The translations under genes were made by a program, and so were the position numbers. From contig JANUWF010001783.1 of the NCBI GenBank assembly GCA_026120185.1, positions 6,479,001 to 6,543,000 on the forward strand: DNA of 64,000 nucleotides, written 5' to 3'. Under the pieces are notes generated by a model. It searched no databases. It had not been told where the DNA came from and saw only the letters and a program-made list of their open reading frames with translations. Below are positions 24,601 through 37,433 of this stretch, piece after piece; positions within the stretch are counted from its first letter, which is position 1; every line of letters begins with the position of its first letter. The DNA is from Voacanga thouarsii (Eukaryota; Streptophyta; Magnoliopsida; Gentianales; Apocynaceae).

Positions 24601-24863
24601 GGGTTGCTGGCCTGTCCCTATCACTATCTTCAGCTCCTTCTTAAGTAGTCCTTCTATTTTCTCGAGTTATATCAAAATTTGTAATATTCACACGCTATAA
24701 AATTAAAAATAAATAATTTAAACAATACAAACAACGATCATAGAAACTTAATGCATTGCTAAACTTCTACCTTCATAAGTATTAAGCTTGAGAAGTATTA
24801 TACTGATTTCACTTAAAGTTTAAGCTTATGGAGATCATAACCTATTTTTCTTATACCACTAAA
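24601..24863 (-). other. Tekay-like leader with primer-binding site
   Basis: This is a short untranslated leader. On the minus strand 24848-24859 reads AGTGGTATAAG, a worn version of the tRNA-Met primer site TGGTATCAGAG, three bases inside the LTR start at 24864. Confidence 0.6.
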
Positions 24864-25372
24864 TGTCACGGCTCGAGTCCGAAAATGATATGGCAACACC
24901 CCAAAACAGAATGTCAAACCTCTAAACACCATTCATACCATAAATCTAACAAATTTGGCTAATAAATTAATGAACCCTTTTACACTATCCGTAAATTACA
25001 CAAAATAACATGAAACATAAATAATTATTTTTAACTAACACAAATCCCAAACTCTAGAATACATGAAACATAAATAATTCCATTAACAACTACTACCACT
25101 CTAAATCCTTTTCAAACCACTCACCCAGTTGCTTTTCATCTAACCGAAAACCTGCAAGATGTGAAAAATGATTGAGCTTACTATCTCAGCAAGAAAAATA
25201 AAGTCGCCTGGGAGTGAGCATGTTACATTAATATTAGCTTTACAAAAGAGTTTTATACTTATATCAAACACAATAAAACATACTTCTTAGTGAGTTGGTT
25301 GCACATTGGAAACCTAGAATATCATAAACGAATCACAAGCAGAATAACCTAGATGTTGTTGCATAGTAGTCT
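24864..25372 (-). repeat. Tekay-like 5' LTR, inner part
   Basis: It starts TGTCACGGCTCGAGTCC and parallels 17870-18332 of the 3' LTR. It ends with AGTCT at 25368-25372, the left target duplication of L1; the LTR resumes at 44783. Confidence 0.85.
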
Positions 25373-26775
25373 TGATGGGTAAATTTCGAGTGTAGAAAAA
25401 TCATAAAAATTTAAATCCATCCATAAACAAGTTTTAATTAAAACATTAATCCCTAAATTACACATTTTAGCAAGCATATTCATCACAAGCATAGTATAGG
25501 AATTAACGAGTATTGATCCTTAAAGAACAACTATTATTAGTTACTTTTCATTCATTGTTTAACCAACCTAATAAAATGATAAGAGAATAAAAATGAAAAT
25601 AAAGAAAAATATATACAACTCAAGGATGAAAGAATATGCAATTTAGACAAATATTCTTGAAGCCATGGCAATGAATTACTTAGCAAGTATCACAATCAAT
25701 TATTATCTTTGTGTCATAAAGGAATTAAAATAGACCAACTTCATTTGCATTCCATGAAATTAGTATCTTCTAGTTAAATTAGTAAACATATTCTGTCTCA
25801 ACCAATTTACCCAAAAGATGCATTCAAAATCAATCCTTAGATAAATCCCTATATTATAGGTGATTTAAAGGATAAAATTAGCCAACGAATCTATATTCTA
25901 GTAATCATCAACTAATCTTTAATTACCCAAGTTCTTGACAATTAGACCCATTTTCAAGTAAGCTAAGCGATAACAAATATGAAATTAATTAAATCGAAAC
26001 CACTATTAACCTCTTTTGCAAGTAAGTTAACAAGAAGAACTAATTAATCAATTCCTTAATAAAAACATGTAATCAAATTCCAAGAATAATAATCAATTGA
26101 TCAAAAGACTAAATTAACTAAAAAATTATGAATCCCAAAATAATGTCAAATTAGAAAAAAAATATTGATCACATCATTGTTCTAGGGAAAGAAAATAAAG
26201 GTAAAAGAAAGAACTCATAGACAAGCCCGCATCTTCTTCCTTAAAGACCTTCTTGAATAATGCCCATTTGAGTGATGAATCTCCTCTTAATGATTGATTG
26301 GTAGCTTTAATCTTTAGATTCATATATTTCTCTTCTATTTTCATTACTTAAATAGGCTCTCAAGATGCAAAAATTCGTTCCCTAAGAGTTCTAAGCCGAG
26401 TACAAGTTGAAAAATAGCAAAACTCTTAGAAAATTCCCAAATCCATATATAACAGGAAAATTCGCCGCCTCTAGACAGCATTGGGCCTATGCCGGCTGTT
26501 CTCTGGCCGGTCCTGATGTGCTCTGTTTTTCAACCGAAATACCCTATTCCAAACTTAGGCTGGCATTGGCACTGTGGGACATGGCCAGCGTTGGCCTTGC
26601 ATTGCAACGACAACGGTTTTTCGTTGTTTTTTCCTCAATTCTGCAACAAAATACCAAAATATTTTTTCAAAGGTAAAATATCAAATATGAAAAAATATAA
26701 CTAGTTATTGTATCAAATATATCACAAAATATCCTCAAATAACTAAAAAATTAATGCTGAGTTTAGCCCCTATCA
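25373..26775 (-). repeat. L1 3' LTR
   Basis: 1,403 bp from TGATGGGTAAATTTC to TTTAGCCCCTATCA. On the minus strand a TATTTAAG box at about 26346-26353 is a plausible promoter TATA. 26465-26600 is GC-rich with GCCGGC words. It pairs with 43410-44782. Confidence 0.85.
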
Positions 26776-28172
26776 CATTCTCTCACACTTGAATATTTGC
26801 TTGTCCTCAAGTAAAGTACTTAAGACAAGGAAAAATAAGACAAACTTTCAAAAATTTTAACTATAACAAAGCTAAAATTCTCCTTCAAACTTTAGACATG
26901 ATCTTGTCATTCTTTCAACCATTTGAAAACATTTACAAATTGAAGCACTAGATCAGACATACCAAGGCCCTTGAAGTCAAGTAAGTTTATACTTTAGTAT
27001 AAGAAAATTATTTCATCCCTCAATCAAAAACGTAGATAATATAAATCATACAAGTCAAGCTATCTAACTAATTCAAGCATTATAAACTTAAAAATTGCAC
27101 AACTCAAGTAATGATTTAAGGAAAACACCCCACTCTGTGTTTTGCAAAGACTTAGAGAATTAATAGCCTCAAGTGAATAGATTTCTTTTTACACACCATA
27201 TGGGCTCCCTTATAGTCATTATAGATTTTTTTTAAAAATCATTTTTTCAACAATCACTTTCGTTGCTCTTTCTTGCCTTTTTGCCTTCGGGATAGCCTCA
27301 AGAGAGTACACCAAACAATACTTGACACTTCTCTCCTTACTAACCCCATTTTCAACAAAAAGTCTTCAATAAAATTAAAAAATAAATTAATAATAATAAG
27401 AGCATCTTTTTTAACTTATGTTTTTTCAACTCTCCTAACAATAAATGTTTCCACTCAATATTTTTCTAACTTTCTCACATTCCCTATTCATTTTTCAAAA
27501 TCAAGCAAATTTCAAATCTATAATACAAGAATTAGTCAACAACCATCTCTACATTCATCATGTTATCCACTTTCAAACTAGATGAGTAACATAACATTCA
27601 AACACTAATGCATAAACAAGATTAATTTAAATTCTCAAGATTTAACATATCCAATCCAATCTAATAAACCAATTCACTTTAATAAAAATCCAGCCAATTT
27701 GAATGACAAATATCATACCCCAAGTAAGAAAAGATAATCACAATCTCATTATAAATAAAAGTAATGAAAACTAAAATTCAAAAAATTCTAGCTAATATAG
27801 CCCAACACTATAATTTATAGAATATATTTTCAATAATAAATTCTCCTCCACACTTAAACTGGACATTGTTCTCAATGGCCAAAAGTAGAACAATGAAAGT
27901 AAAGCTAATGGACTAAAATAAATAGAGGGGAAGAAGAAAAGAAAATACTTCTATAACGGAGTAGTAGCCTCAAAATAGGTGAATGCATCACAAGGAGCAA
28001 TGGTGAATGTACCTAAAAAAATAACACAAAAATAAAAACAAAAACATAAAACTGAAAAAGGAAAAAAATAAACAAAAATGAAACAATAAAATAAACTAAG
28101 AAGAAACCTAAAAAGTCATGAAAATATAAATAGAAAAGAAAACTAAAAGGATAAACAGGGATCAAAAGAAAA
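26776..28172 (-). other. L1 3' untranslated region with polypurine tract
   Basis: Minus-strand AAGTGTGAGAGAATG abuts the LTR (26776-26790) and is the polypurine tract; 'gaggacaagcaaatattc' lies just upstream, as in L2. A second PPT-like motif, 'ccattgagaacaatgtcc' followed by AAGTGTGGAGGAG, lies at 27842-27885. No gene is seen. Confidence 0.7.
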
Positions 28173-29412
28173 ATGCTCAATCATTATCATCCTCTTGATC
28201 GTGGTCATCATCATCATCATCATCATTGTCCTCAGTCATATGGCCACCATCACCTTCTTGAGGTCCAGGTTATCGCTGCATCTTTTGCACCCATTATTGC
28301 TCTTGAGCATCATGCCACCTAATGAGTGCAATCATGGAATCACGAAGCTAAAGAAGGATCTTTGTCTGTGTCTCCATACCCACTCTCAACTACTCCAACT
28401 GACCCCTCACCTCAATCTCAAAATCAGCCCTTGATTGGGACTGTGAACTACTAGCGCAAGCTCGAGGTTGCAGGGTAGGGTGCTCCTCCTCCACAGAGAG
28501 AAGCTCAACTTCGCCCGGGTGCTGCACATCATAGAGCCTCAACCATCGCTTCACCTCAGCGCCATATTGATAACCACAACTAACTAAGGTTTGCTCAGTG
28601 AGTAAATTTCGCTCAGTGGTGGTTTCAATAAGTTCCCCCTCAAGACTAATGCTAAAAGCTTCTAGAATCTTCATAATCACAAGAGAAAAAACAAAGGCTT
28701 TGGTGGAAATGCGAGAATAGACCACATCCCGCATAGATTGGATAATCAAAGGAGTAAGCAGAGGTGTGCATCATCATATGTAAGATATAAAGGTCAATCA
28801 CTCGAGATTTGTTGAACCCACTTGCCTTAGAAATAATATTGTAGGAAAAGATATAGACTAGGGCATATAGATTGGCCTCAAGGTCATTGTTAGAATAAAA
28901 ACCTACCTACCTTACTGGACCTCTTTTATACATTCTTAGGGTAGCTCTAGTATCACTCACTTTTCATTCAGGGTCAGAGATTATCTTTTGGTTATGGTGA
29001 TCTACAGCTAACCATGGGCTTTTATTATTAATATTAGAATGGCAGCCGGTCTCTCTTTATCCACAAAAATAGGGGTTCCCTTTACCTTGGTTCTAATAGT
29101 CTCAAGATGATTATTCTTTTTCTGGACTATGTTGGCATAAAACTTTTTAACTAAGACACGACAATAAGGTCCTTTCAATTGAACAATAGGCCCCCACTCT
29201 AATCGTCTAAACATCATTCCTAACTTAAGGGCACAGTCCAGAGAGGCTGCAAAAGTGCATCCTACAATGATTTTATTAGATGCCCTCTTGGAGTACTACT
29301 CTTGCCCGGAAGAATTAATGAAATTAGCAAAATATAAAAACAGGAGGTCAATAGAGGTAGGAATAGAGGAAGACTAACCCTTTTGGGAAGATTGACCTTT
29401 GTCTTTAGGCAT
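28173..29412 (-). pseudogene. L1 env-like / putative plant transposon protein ORF (decayed)
   Basis: The likely start is the ATG at 29412 (MPKDKGQSSQK). Homologous phrases to the L0 copy follow: EYYSKRASNKIIV, RLEWGPIVQLKG, VLVKKFYANI (29008-29290). After frame breaks comes an open 119-codon part at 28390-28749 (SMRDVVYSRISTKAFVFSLV, LEAFSISLEGELIETTTERN). A further stretch ends in an Asp-rich tail encoded by (ATC)n at 28195-28228 and a stop at 28173. This is the layout of the plant-transposon domain proteins of Athila-group elements: conserved N-terminal domain, Gln/Ser linker, acidic tail. Function unknown. It lies downstream of gag, where pol plus this ORF would sit in a complete element. 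Confidence 0.72.
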
Positions 29413-30516
29413 GATGAGAGTGTTTGAAGATGAGTATCAAGAAATAATGATAATAAGGCACTAGAACAACAGAACACCACCTTTAGCCAGTTATAATCAA
29501 TCCACTACTCCACAATACAACACACAACCCTCGATCATTCACAATTTTTAATCAATCTACAATATAAGCTAAACAATCCTAATCTCCTTTTAAATCATGC
29601 AAAAATAAATATAATACCACAATTCAAACTACAATATAATTCTCAACTTGTGAACAACTTGATCATAGTATGTGAAGAACATGTTCATATTATAATTCAT
29701 GAAGAATGTATCATGGCTAATAACATTGTCTATCTAGCATGAATTCATCACCAGAATAATCTTAATTATCCCAAAATAGCTAACATAGGATCAAAATATG
29801 GAACATGTTATAGCAAAAATAATTTGTGAACCATAAACTCATGCTAATTCCAATTATAACGGAGCTGCAAATTCAGCCAAATTCAACCAAGAACTCCAAC
29901 TTATGAAATTTTTGCCCAAAAATATACTTAAAATAGTGAAAAATCCATGGTAAGAATTTAACTGTAAGAATGCGAGAAAAATCATACCTGTATATTCTCT
30001 AATGCATGGGCAAGCAAAATGTACAATTCGTTTGAAGAAATCTTTACTTGAAAGAGGAGATTTGAAAGTGGATTATTTGAAGAAAAAGTTGGGATTTTTT
30101 TAAGATTTAATCCATAGATTCAACAAAAACAAAAAGATTTGATGTTGGGTTGGTGTTTTTTAAGGCAAAAATTGATTGGTGGTGTTTGGAGATGAAAAAC
30201 CAGAGCGGGGTTGAAAGAAAAATTGAGGGAATTTGAAAAATTTTGAAAATTAATGGCCAAAATTGGCCATTTAGAGGAAGAGCCTGACACCAGCCAGCTT
30301 CGGCTTAGTGCACCTAGGCCGGTGCTAGTCCAGGTCTATTTGTCCTGGGTAAAATTATTATTATTATTATTTAATGAAAGCAATAGTATTGAAAAACACA
30401 CAATCATAAAAAAAAAATCCAATTATTCCATAAATTCAAAATACAGAAAGATAAACAAAAGCAAATAGAAATTAAAAAGGTGTCCTAAATAGAAAAAAAC
30501 TTAAAGTAGTGAAAAT
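29413..30516 (-). other. L1 spacer between gag and env-like ORF
   Basis: About 1.1 kb without recognisable coding sequence, where pol would be expected. It is AT-rich apart from 30250-30345, which holds the GC-rich, part-palindromic 'gccggtgct'/'ccagccagc' words also seen in LTRs here, followed by a (TTA)n run at 30352-30372. Confidence 0.6.
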
Positions 30517-31599
30517 TCATCTTTTTCCATTGTCTTGATTGCGTGGATTCATTTTGGTGTTCCTAGGAAGAGATCCAGTTTGACTGTCTCCAAGAAGTAT
30601 GACCAATTGCCCAATTTTATTTTCAAATTTGCACATTGACGCCTTCAAATTCCTTGTCACATCATTCACTCCTTGAAACCGTGCCTCAGTTGAGCTCACC
30701 ATTTTGTTAACCAACTCCTCCAATAAAAGCTTGATAGTGGTGCATTGTACGGTAATGAGGGTTGAATCATTTGATTGCCACCAAAATTAGAAGGGTTTTA
30801 CTTAGGTTGGTGTTGATTTGTCCAAGAGAAATTAGGATGGTTCTCCAACCAGAAGTGTATGTGGTACTATAGGGGTTATTACCTTGTCGCCCATTACTCA
30901 TGAAAGCGGCTTGTTCTAAGGAATCTTGGGATGAACCCATGATTTGACACTCAACATTGGGATAACCTTCTTCACAAAAATCATAATTAACATTCATTAC
31001 CTGGCCTGGAGAAAGGGTCATCACCATTTGTTCCATTTTTTGCGTAAGTGCCTCAACTTTAGCTCCTAAAGCAACTACAACATCAATTTTATGCACACCT
31101 TGAACACGAGCCCTATTCCTCGGATTACCCTATGAGTAGTTATTTATTGCAATGTTTTCCACCAAATCACACACTTCTTCCAGGGTCTTAGAGTTGATAG
31201 TCCCTTCAGTAAATGCATCAACTAACTATTTTAAGGCAAAGTTTAGTCCATTATAAAAAAAATTGCATTTGCATCTCTAGCTCAAATCCATGATGAGGAC
31301 ACTTTCTAAGCATCTCCTTTCACCTTTCCCGACACTCGTAAAGGCTCTCAGAATCTAATTGTTAGAAGGCAAAAATGTATGTCCTTGGCTATTCTGGCTA
31401 AGGGAAAGTACTTTGCCAAAAATTTCTCAACTTGCCTATTCCATATAGTGATGGATCCTATTAGTAGAGATTTTAACCATGATTTGGCTATATCCCTCAA
31501 AGAAAAAGGAAAAAGCCTCAACTTTATAACGTCCTCCTAAAAACCATTCATCATGAAGGTATCACAAATTTCTAAGAAACTAGTAAGGTGGGCCTTAGG
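30517..31599 (-). pseudogene. L1 gag, C-terminal part, with the left copy of the duplicated segment
   Basis: The end of an Athila/Tat-type gag is legible at 30517-30723 (KASMCKFENKIGQLVILLGD, GSLPRNTKMNPRN), matching the family pattern IGQLA...GSLPSNTE.NP, followed by a stop. 30767-31096 encodes the knuckle region (YDFCEEGYPNVEC; the expected His is Tyr) and a YSTTYTSGWR phrase typical of these gags. 31023-31599 is a second copy of the segment at 36566-37142, so the gag frame is interrupted here by the 5-kb insertion. Read without the insertion, gag continues from 36566 to 31022. Confidence 0.8.
31023..31599. repeat. 577-bp direct repeat, left copy
   Basis: This segment of L1 gag is repeated at 36566-37142 with the same length and no indels; I count about 11 substitutions by eye. 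The two copies flank the 31600-36565 insertion exactly. Confidence 0.93.
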
Positions 31600-31605
31600 T
31601 GTTGC

Positions 31606-31831
31606 TAAATAATTATTTCTTTAAGTGTATTTGATAACAAATAATATTAAGTGTGTTTGATAACAAATTTTTATTATTACTTAATTGATTAAGATGTACT
31701 GAAATTCTATTATAAATTTTTAAAAAATTAAAAAATCTTTAAGTTTGAAGTCTAAATATGTTTAATATTTAGTTAATTATTAATATTATTTCATTTTAAA
31801 ATTAAATTATACTAAAATATAATGTAAAAAA
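31606..31831. repeat. Copied flank (part of MITE type 2 from unit A)
   Basis: Matches 2517-2742, the host DNA just outside the copia-1 3' LTR, showing that the copied template was genomic DNA carrying this insertion or an identical one. Confidence 0.9.
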
Positions 31832-33550
31832 TGTTGGGTATCTCAAGCTCGTATCCTATACGGCGCAGTGGAAAATAAACGAGATACTATCTCAGGACCC
31901 GCTTATGTGTGGAAAACAAGACATAAAGATAATAAATGTAGCAGCTTTTTACCGTTGTTTGATCGTCCGAAGAACAAAATTTCTTCTTCAAGTTGAGGCA
32001 CGATCTAGCAATCCTCGTGATCAACCTCCACGTGAGTTGGCCATCTAACCACTATAGTCACAGTATGTGATTATCTCTAACGGTAATCCACACAGAGGAA
32101 TACTCAAGCACCAAACTTTCTTGTGCTAGCAGAAACAAGATGGCGGCTAGGGTTGTTTCTCAAGATAATCGAGAGAGATAGAGAGAAGAGAAGGTCGAGT
32201 GTTGCTGGTTTTTCGTGTGTCACTTTTCAGCTAGGGTTTCATGTGTCTTGTTAATATGTCACACGAAATTTCCCTTCCCAAAACTGAGAATTCTAATCCT
32301 ATTAGAATTCTCTAATTGTAATTGGAAACATCATGTTCTCACAATTATAACTTGGACCACAAATTATAACTAATTATAATTTGTCCACAATAACTTCTCT
32401 TTCTCTCAATTAACCGCACAATGTTATCAAATAACATCTTGAGTATATAATCCTCTATTGTGTGTGACTTATTAGATTTTCCAGTCAATTGGTAGTGAAC
32501 ATGAATTAATCCAAACGTCTTTGAGATTAATAATCCAAAATTAATTAGAATTAATCCTATTAATTCTAATTAGGATTGGTTTATTAATTCATCAATTAAT
32601 AAACCCATATTCCTAGATCATGAGCGGTATCTAGTAACACATCATGACCATTCAAGAGTCTAGGATGTCAAGTGGCTTGACATGAACCATTCAATAACAA
32701 ACTTCAGTGCAATTAACTCATTTCACCATACAATATCTCATTCGGTTTGAAGTACGAAATTAGTGCTAACTCCCTCCAGAATTAATTCTGGCCTAAATAC
32801 AATAGTACTTGTACCAGGAACCTACTACTCTAGATGTGTTTCAATTGGAACTGTTTCCAATACACAATTGCCCTGGCCAAGGACTTTTTAGGTAGTAATT
32901 CCTATAAGTGGCCGTGAGATATTCGCCCCTACTATTAGGAGTGGTGAATCCTTTATTGACCCTCTCAACTACTTTTGTTTACCTCACAATGTACCCAATA
33001 TCCATCCCATAGGCCGGCCCTTGATTGAGCTCCAGAGATTGGAATCAAAGTACAAAGCTCAGCAAACAAAGTACCTCGGGGATCTCAAGTCTAAGGATAC
33101 TTGCACGTTTGATATATTGAGATTTTATCATTGGTACTAAATAGTTATCCATGTGATTATCTCAAAACTAGGTCATCCAATGAACTTATTCCATTAACAA
33201 GGACCTATGTGTTAACTTTGAGTATCTCAATACTTACGGATATGAGAACCACCGCCTGATCAAATCAGGAAGTCTAACACATGCTAGTCTTAACGCATTA
33301 ATGATGTCCTGCCTCATTAATGCTCTGACTAGGGACTATTTAAATACTAACACCATTCAGTGTAGTAGAAATCTCATATCATGATCTCTATCATGATTTC
33401 CTTAACACAGTGTTGTACTAGGGATTTTACCGAATAGTTATATTACTTAAAGTAAACAAAAGAAACTGTAAGATAAATAATGTCTTTTATTAAAATAAAA
33501 TGTATCATATACAATGTACAAGTGATTGCCTCTAGGGTACAATACTAACA
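31832..33550 (-). repeat. copia-1-type LTR within the 5-kb insertion
   Basis: 1,719 bp from TGTTGGGTATCTC to AATACTAACA, matching 2743-4460 with about one difference per 80 bp by eye, many of them C-to-T or G-to-A. Confidence 0.9.
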
Positions 33551-36500
33551 AACTTCTACTTGCACTAGAGCCAATAATTCATGTATCTAATATCGAATGA
33601 CTCAACATGGCAATCATGTTTCTTTTAGGATAGTACTTTCGTAAGCGGGTCAGCTATGTTCTCATATGTGGGAACTCTCTCTATCTTTATTTCCTTAGCT
33701 ACTTCAGAAGCGGCTATGTACTCAGCTTCTGTCGTAGAGTTGGCAATAGTCTCTTATTTGGAACTTTTCCAACTTATTGCCCTTCCGCACAACGTAAACA
33801 CCTAGCCAAATTATGATTTGAAATTATCTTTGTCAGATTGAAAATTGGCATCAGTATACCCGTTTATTTTCAAATCACCTTCTCCATATACTAAGAACAC
33901 AGCCTTAGTCCTTCATAAGTATTTAAGGATGTTCTTTACAGCCGCCCAATGACCCTCACCAAGGTCAGATTAGTATCTGCTCGTCAAACTGAGAATACAA
34001 GATACATCGGGCCTAGTACATATCATAGCATAAATGATAGATCCAACTACCGAGGAAAATAGAATCTTACTCATGTGATCCCTTTCAACTTGTGTCTTGG
34101 GAGACATCGACTTTGAAAGGCTTACACCATGTGACATGGGTCAGAATCTCTTTTTGGATTGATCCATGCTAAACTTCTTTAGCACTTTATCTATGTATGT
34201 AGACTATAAAAGACCAAGTAACATTTTGGATCTATCTCTATAGATCCTTATTCCAAGAATATAGGTTGCTTCTCCAAGGTCTTTTATGGATAATTGTTTA
34301 GACCGTTTACAAGACAGTTATATCGTTTCCTATTAGCAATATGTCATCTACATAAAGTAATAAGAAAACGATTGCACTCCTACTAACCTTCTTGTATACA
34401 CAAGGTTCATCCATGTTTTGAATGAAACCAAACTCTTTCATTGTTTCATCGAAACGGATGTTCCAACTCTAAAAAGCCTGCTTAAGTCCATAAATGGACC
34501 TTTGCAGCTTGCACAAATTTGTGCTATCATTGGATATGAAACCCTCAGGTTGTATCATATACACTTCCTCAATTAGATTTTCATTTAGAAAAACTGTTTT
34601 CACATCCATTTGTCAAATCTCATAATCATGATGAGCAGCAATGGTTAGGAGAATCCTGATGGATTTCAACATGGCTACTGGCGAGAAGATTTCATCATAG
34701 TCAATACTATGTTGTTGATGATAACCCTTCGCCACTAGTCATGCTTTATAGGTAACTAAGTTACCATCCATGTCTGTTTTCTTCTTGAAAATCCACTTGC
34801 ACCCAATAAGTTTAATTTCTTTGGGTGGATCAACCAAAGTCCATACTTGGTTGTCATACGTGGAATCCATCTCTGACTCCATGGCCTCAAGCCATTTGAC
34901 AGATTCTGAACTATTCAGAACATCCTTATAGATAGTAAGCTCATCTTCATCTATGAGCAATACGTCATTGTGGTCACTAATGAGAAATTCATATCTCTCC
35001 GGTGCCACACGTATCCTACTAGATCTACGAGGCTCTTGTGTATTAGAAGGTTCATCTATTCTCTCAATAGATGTGGGGTTAGACGGTTGATCTTCATTTG
35101 TTTGATTTTCATGAATTTCACTAAGTTCAATTTTACTCCCAATGTCCCCTTTGAGCATGTGCTTCTTCTCCAAGAAGACGGCATGCTTCGAAATAAATAA
35201 TTTATTTTTGGAGGGTAGATAGAAGTAATATCCGAAAGATTTTTTCGGATATCTCACAAATAAACACTTGTCAGACTTGGTCTCAAGTTTGTCTAACTGT
35301 GGCCTTTTAACAAAGGCAGGACAACCCTATACTCACAAGTGAGATAACTTTAGTTTCTTACCAAAGAACATCTCAAATGGGATAGTATCAACCGATTTTG
35401 TTGGAACTCTATTTAGTACATAAATAGAAGTCTCTGGTGCAAACCCCCAAAATAATTTTGGTAGGTCTGCAGAAGCCATCATAGTCCATACCATATCTAG
35501 AAGGGTTCGATTCATTCTTTCAGATACACCGTTATGTTGAGATATATGTGGTGGAGTCCATTGAGATAATATCTCATTATCTCTAAGATAACTCAGAAAC
35601 TTTTAGCTCAAGTATTCTCCTTCTCTATTAGATCTTAGAGTCTTAATATTTTTGCCAAGTTGTTTCTTTATTTCATTCTTGAAGTCTTTGAACCTTTCAA
35701 AGGCCTCGATTTGTATTTCATTAAATACAAATATCTGTATCGTGAGAAATCATCGATAAAGATTATGAAATAGTTATAACCTCATCTTACTTGTATTGAC
35801 ATTAGACCACATACATAGAATGCATGAGTTCTAATAACTCCTTGGCCTATTCTCCTTTTCCTAAAAAAAGAGTTTCAGTTATTTTACCTAGTAAACAAGG
35901 CTCACATGTGCCATATGATTTTAATCAAATGACCCTAAGTCACCAAGCTTATGTAACTTAGAAACACGATTTTCGTTTACATGGCCCAAACGAAAATGCC
36001 ATAAGTAAGAGGTGTTAGAGTTAGCTATTTTAGATTTTTTATTGTTTATATTGAGAACTGGATTATCCAAGTCTAGAACATATAAACCATTAACTAAAGT
36101 TGCTGAACCATGATGAATATCATCCAATGAAAAAGAATAACATTTATTCTTAAATATTAAATAAAATCCATATAAGTCTAAACACGCAACTGAAATAATG
36201 TTTTTCATTAAAATTGGTACAAAATAACAGTTTTATAGTTCTATAATTAACCCGAAGACAGGTTCAGCTCGTATGTCCCCACAGCAAGTGCAGCAACTTT
36301 TGCCCCATTTGCAGTACGTAGGTCCACATTGCCTTTCTCTAGCCTTCTACTGCTCTTTAGTTCCTGCAAACTATTGCACAAATGAGATCCACATCTGGTA
36401 TTTAATACCCATATCTCATTTCTAAAGACAATATTTATCTTAATCATAAATATACCCGGAGTAAAAGTAGAAGTGCTTGTAAGCCTCTCCTTCTACTTCT

Positions 36501-36565
36501 TGTCCTTAATGGTCTCCAAGTAGACTTTGCAGTTGCGCCTCCAGTGGCCCATCTTCCCACAATAT
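33551..36565 (-). pseudogene. Copied copia-1 RNase H, RT, integrase and protease (decayed)
   Basis: Counterpart of 4461-7474. RNase H phrases lie at 33580-33860. RT and the integrase end at 34739-35257 begin RYPKKSFGYYFYLPSK and keep GCKWIFKKK. The frame is open for 172 codons where the source has 321, because a CGA codon has become TGA at the ARLVAKG motif (near 34741). Integrase end is at 35333-35515, the pre-integrase domain at 35921-36208 (NTSYLWHFRLGHVNENRV, better preserved than in the source) and protease at 36247-36447 (WVLNTRCGSHLC, same dead site as the source). The shared dead protease shows copying after copia-1 had decayed. Confidence 0.88.
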
Positions 36566-37142
36566 ACCATTTGTTCCATTTTTTGCGTAAGTGCCTCAAC
36601 CTTAGCTCCTAAAGCAACTACAACATCAATTTTATGCACACCTTGAACACGAGCCCTATTCCTCGGATTACCCTATGTGTAGTTATTTATTGCAATGTTT
36701 TCCACCAAATTATACACTTCTTCCAGGGTCTTAGAATTGATAGTCCCTTCAGTAAATGCATCAACTAACTATTTTAAGGCAAAGTTTAGTCCACTATAAA
36801 AAAAATTGCATTTACATCTCTAGCTCAAACCCATGATGAGGACACTTTCTAAGCATCTCCTTTCACCTTTCCCGACACTCGTAAAGGCTCTCAGAATCTA
36901 ATTGTTAGAAGGCAAAAATGTATGTCCTTGGCTATTCTGGCTAAGGGAAAGTACTTTGCCAAAAATTTCTCAACTTGCCTATTCCATATAGTGATGGATC
37001 CTATTAGTAGAGATTTTAACCATGATTTGGCTCTATCCCTCAAAGAAAAAGGAAAAAGCCTCAACTTTATAACGTCCTCCTAAAAACCATTCATCTTGAA
37101 GGTATCACAAATTTCTAAGAAACTAGTAAGGTGGGCTTTAGG
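36566..37142. repeat. 577-bp direct repeat, right copy
   Basis: Counterpart of 31023-31599. It continues without a break into the 5' part of L1 gag, so the right copy is joined to the gag N-terminus and the left copy to the gag C-terminus. Confidence 0.93.
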
Positions 37143-37433
37143 GTCTTCATCCGGTAACCTATCAAATTGTACCATGTTCTGGATTATTTGGATAATGTTG
37201 GATTTTATCTCAAAATAGTTCAGCTCCACCCTAGGTTTAGTGATGCTAGAGTATGTACTTGAAATCGCTGGCTTAGCAAAGTCATCCATGATCCTCTTAT
37301 TATTTCCACCATTATTACCATTATTGTTTTGGTTAACTTCCATCTCTCTTGTTGAACTTGCTTGCTTATCCCTTTGCCTAAGTGTCCTCTGATTCCTTGT
37401 CAAAGTTCTTTCACTCTTAGGATCAAAATCCAC
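36566..37433 (-). pseudogene. L1 gag, N-terminal and central part
   Basis: The likely start is the ATG at 37433 (MDFDPKSERTLTRNQRTL). Asn-rich low-complexity text follows, then the Athila/Tat gag domain: ELNYFEIKSNIIQIIQNMVQ, DEDPKAHLTSFLEICDTF. After a stop at 37080 the same frame continues with IKLRLFPFSLRDRAKSWL and NRQVEKFLAKYFP, classic for this family. Gag would assemble particles and package RNA. The C-terminal part lies at 30517-31022, displaced by the insertion. Confidence 0.85.

Larger units (their letters stand above)
31600..36565 (-). mobile_element. 5-kb insertion: copy of a copia-1 segment with its left flank
   Basis: 31606-36564 (4,959 bp) matches 2517-7474 (4,958 bp) nearly base for base. 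It starts inside MITE DNA 226 bp outside the copia-1 LTR and ends inside the gag zinc-knuckle codons. It therefore includes non-element flank and lacks the leader, primer site and 5' LTR, so it cannot be a normal retrotransposition product. Five or six unmatched bases sit at the left junction (31600-31605) and one at the right. It interrupts L1 gag and is bordered by 577-bp direct repeats. Confidence 0.93.

Noticed and set aside
28195..28434. Plus-strand frame with poly-Ile start
   Set aside because: Antisense of the Asp-rich tail of the L1 env-like ORF, whose (ATC)n codes Asp on the minus strand.
28173..29412. A true retroviral envelope gene in L1
   Set aside because: No signal peptide, surface/transmembrane arrangement or fusion segment is visible; the text fits the plant-transposon domain, so 'env-like' is positional only.
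31023..37142. The 577-bp direct repeats as LTRs of a small retrotransposon
   Set aside because: They lack TG...CA ends, primer site and polypurine tract, encode gag continuous with L1 on the outer sides, and enclose a copy of copia-1 with incomplete ends.
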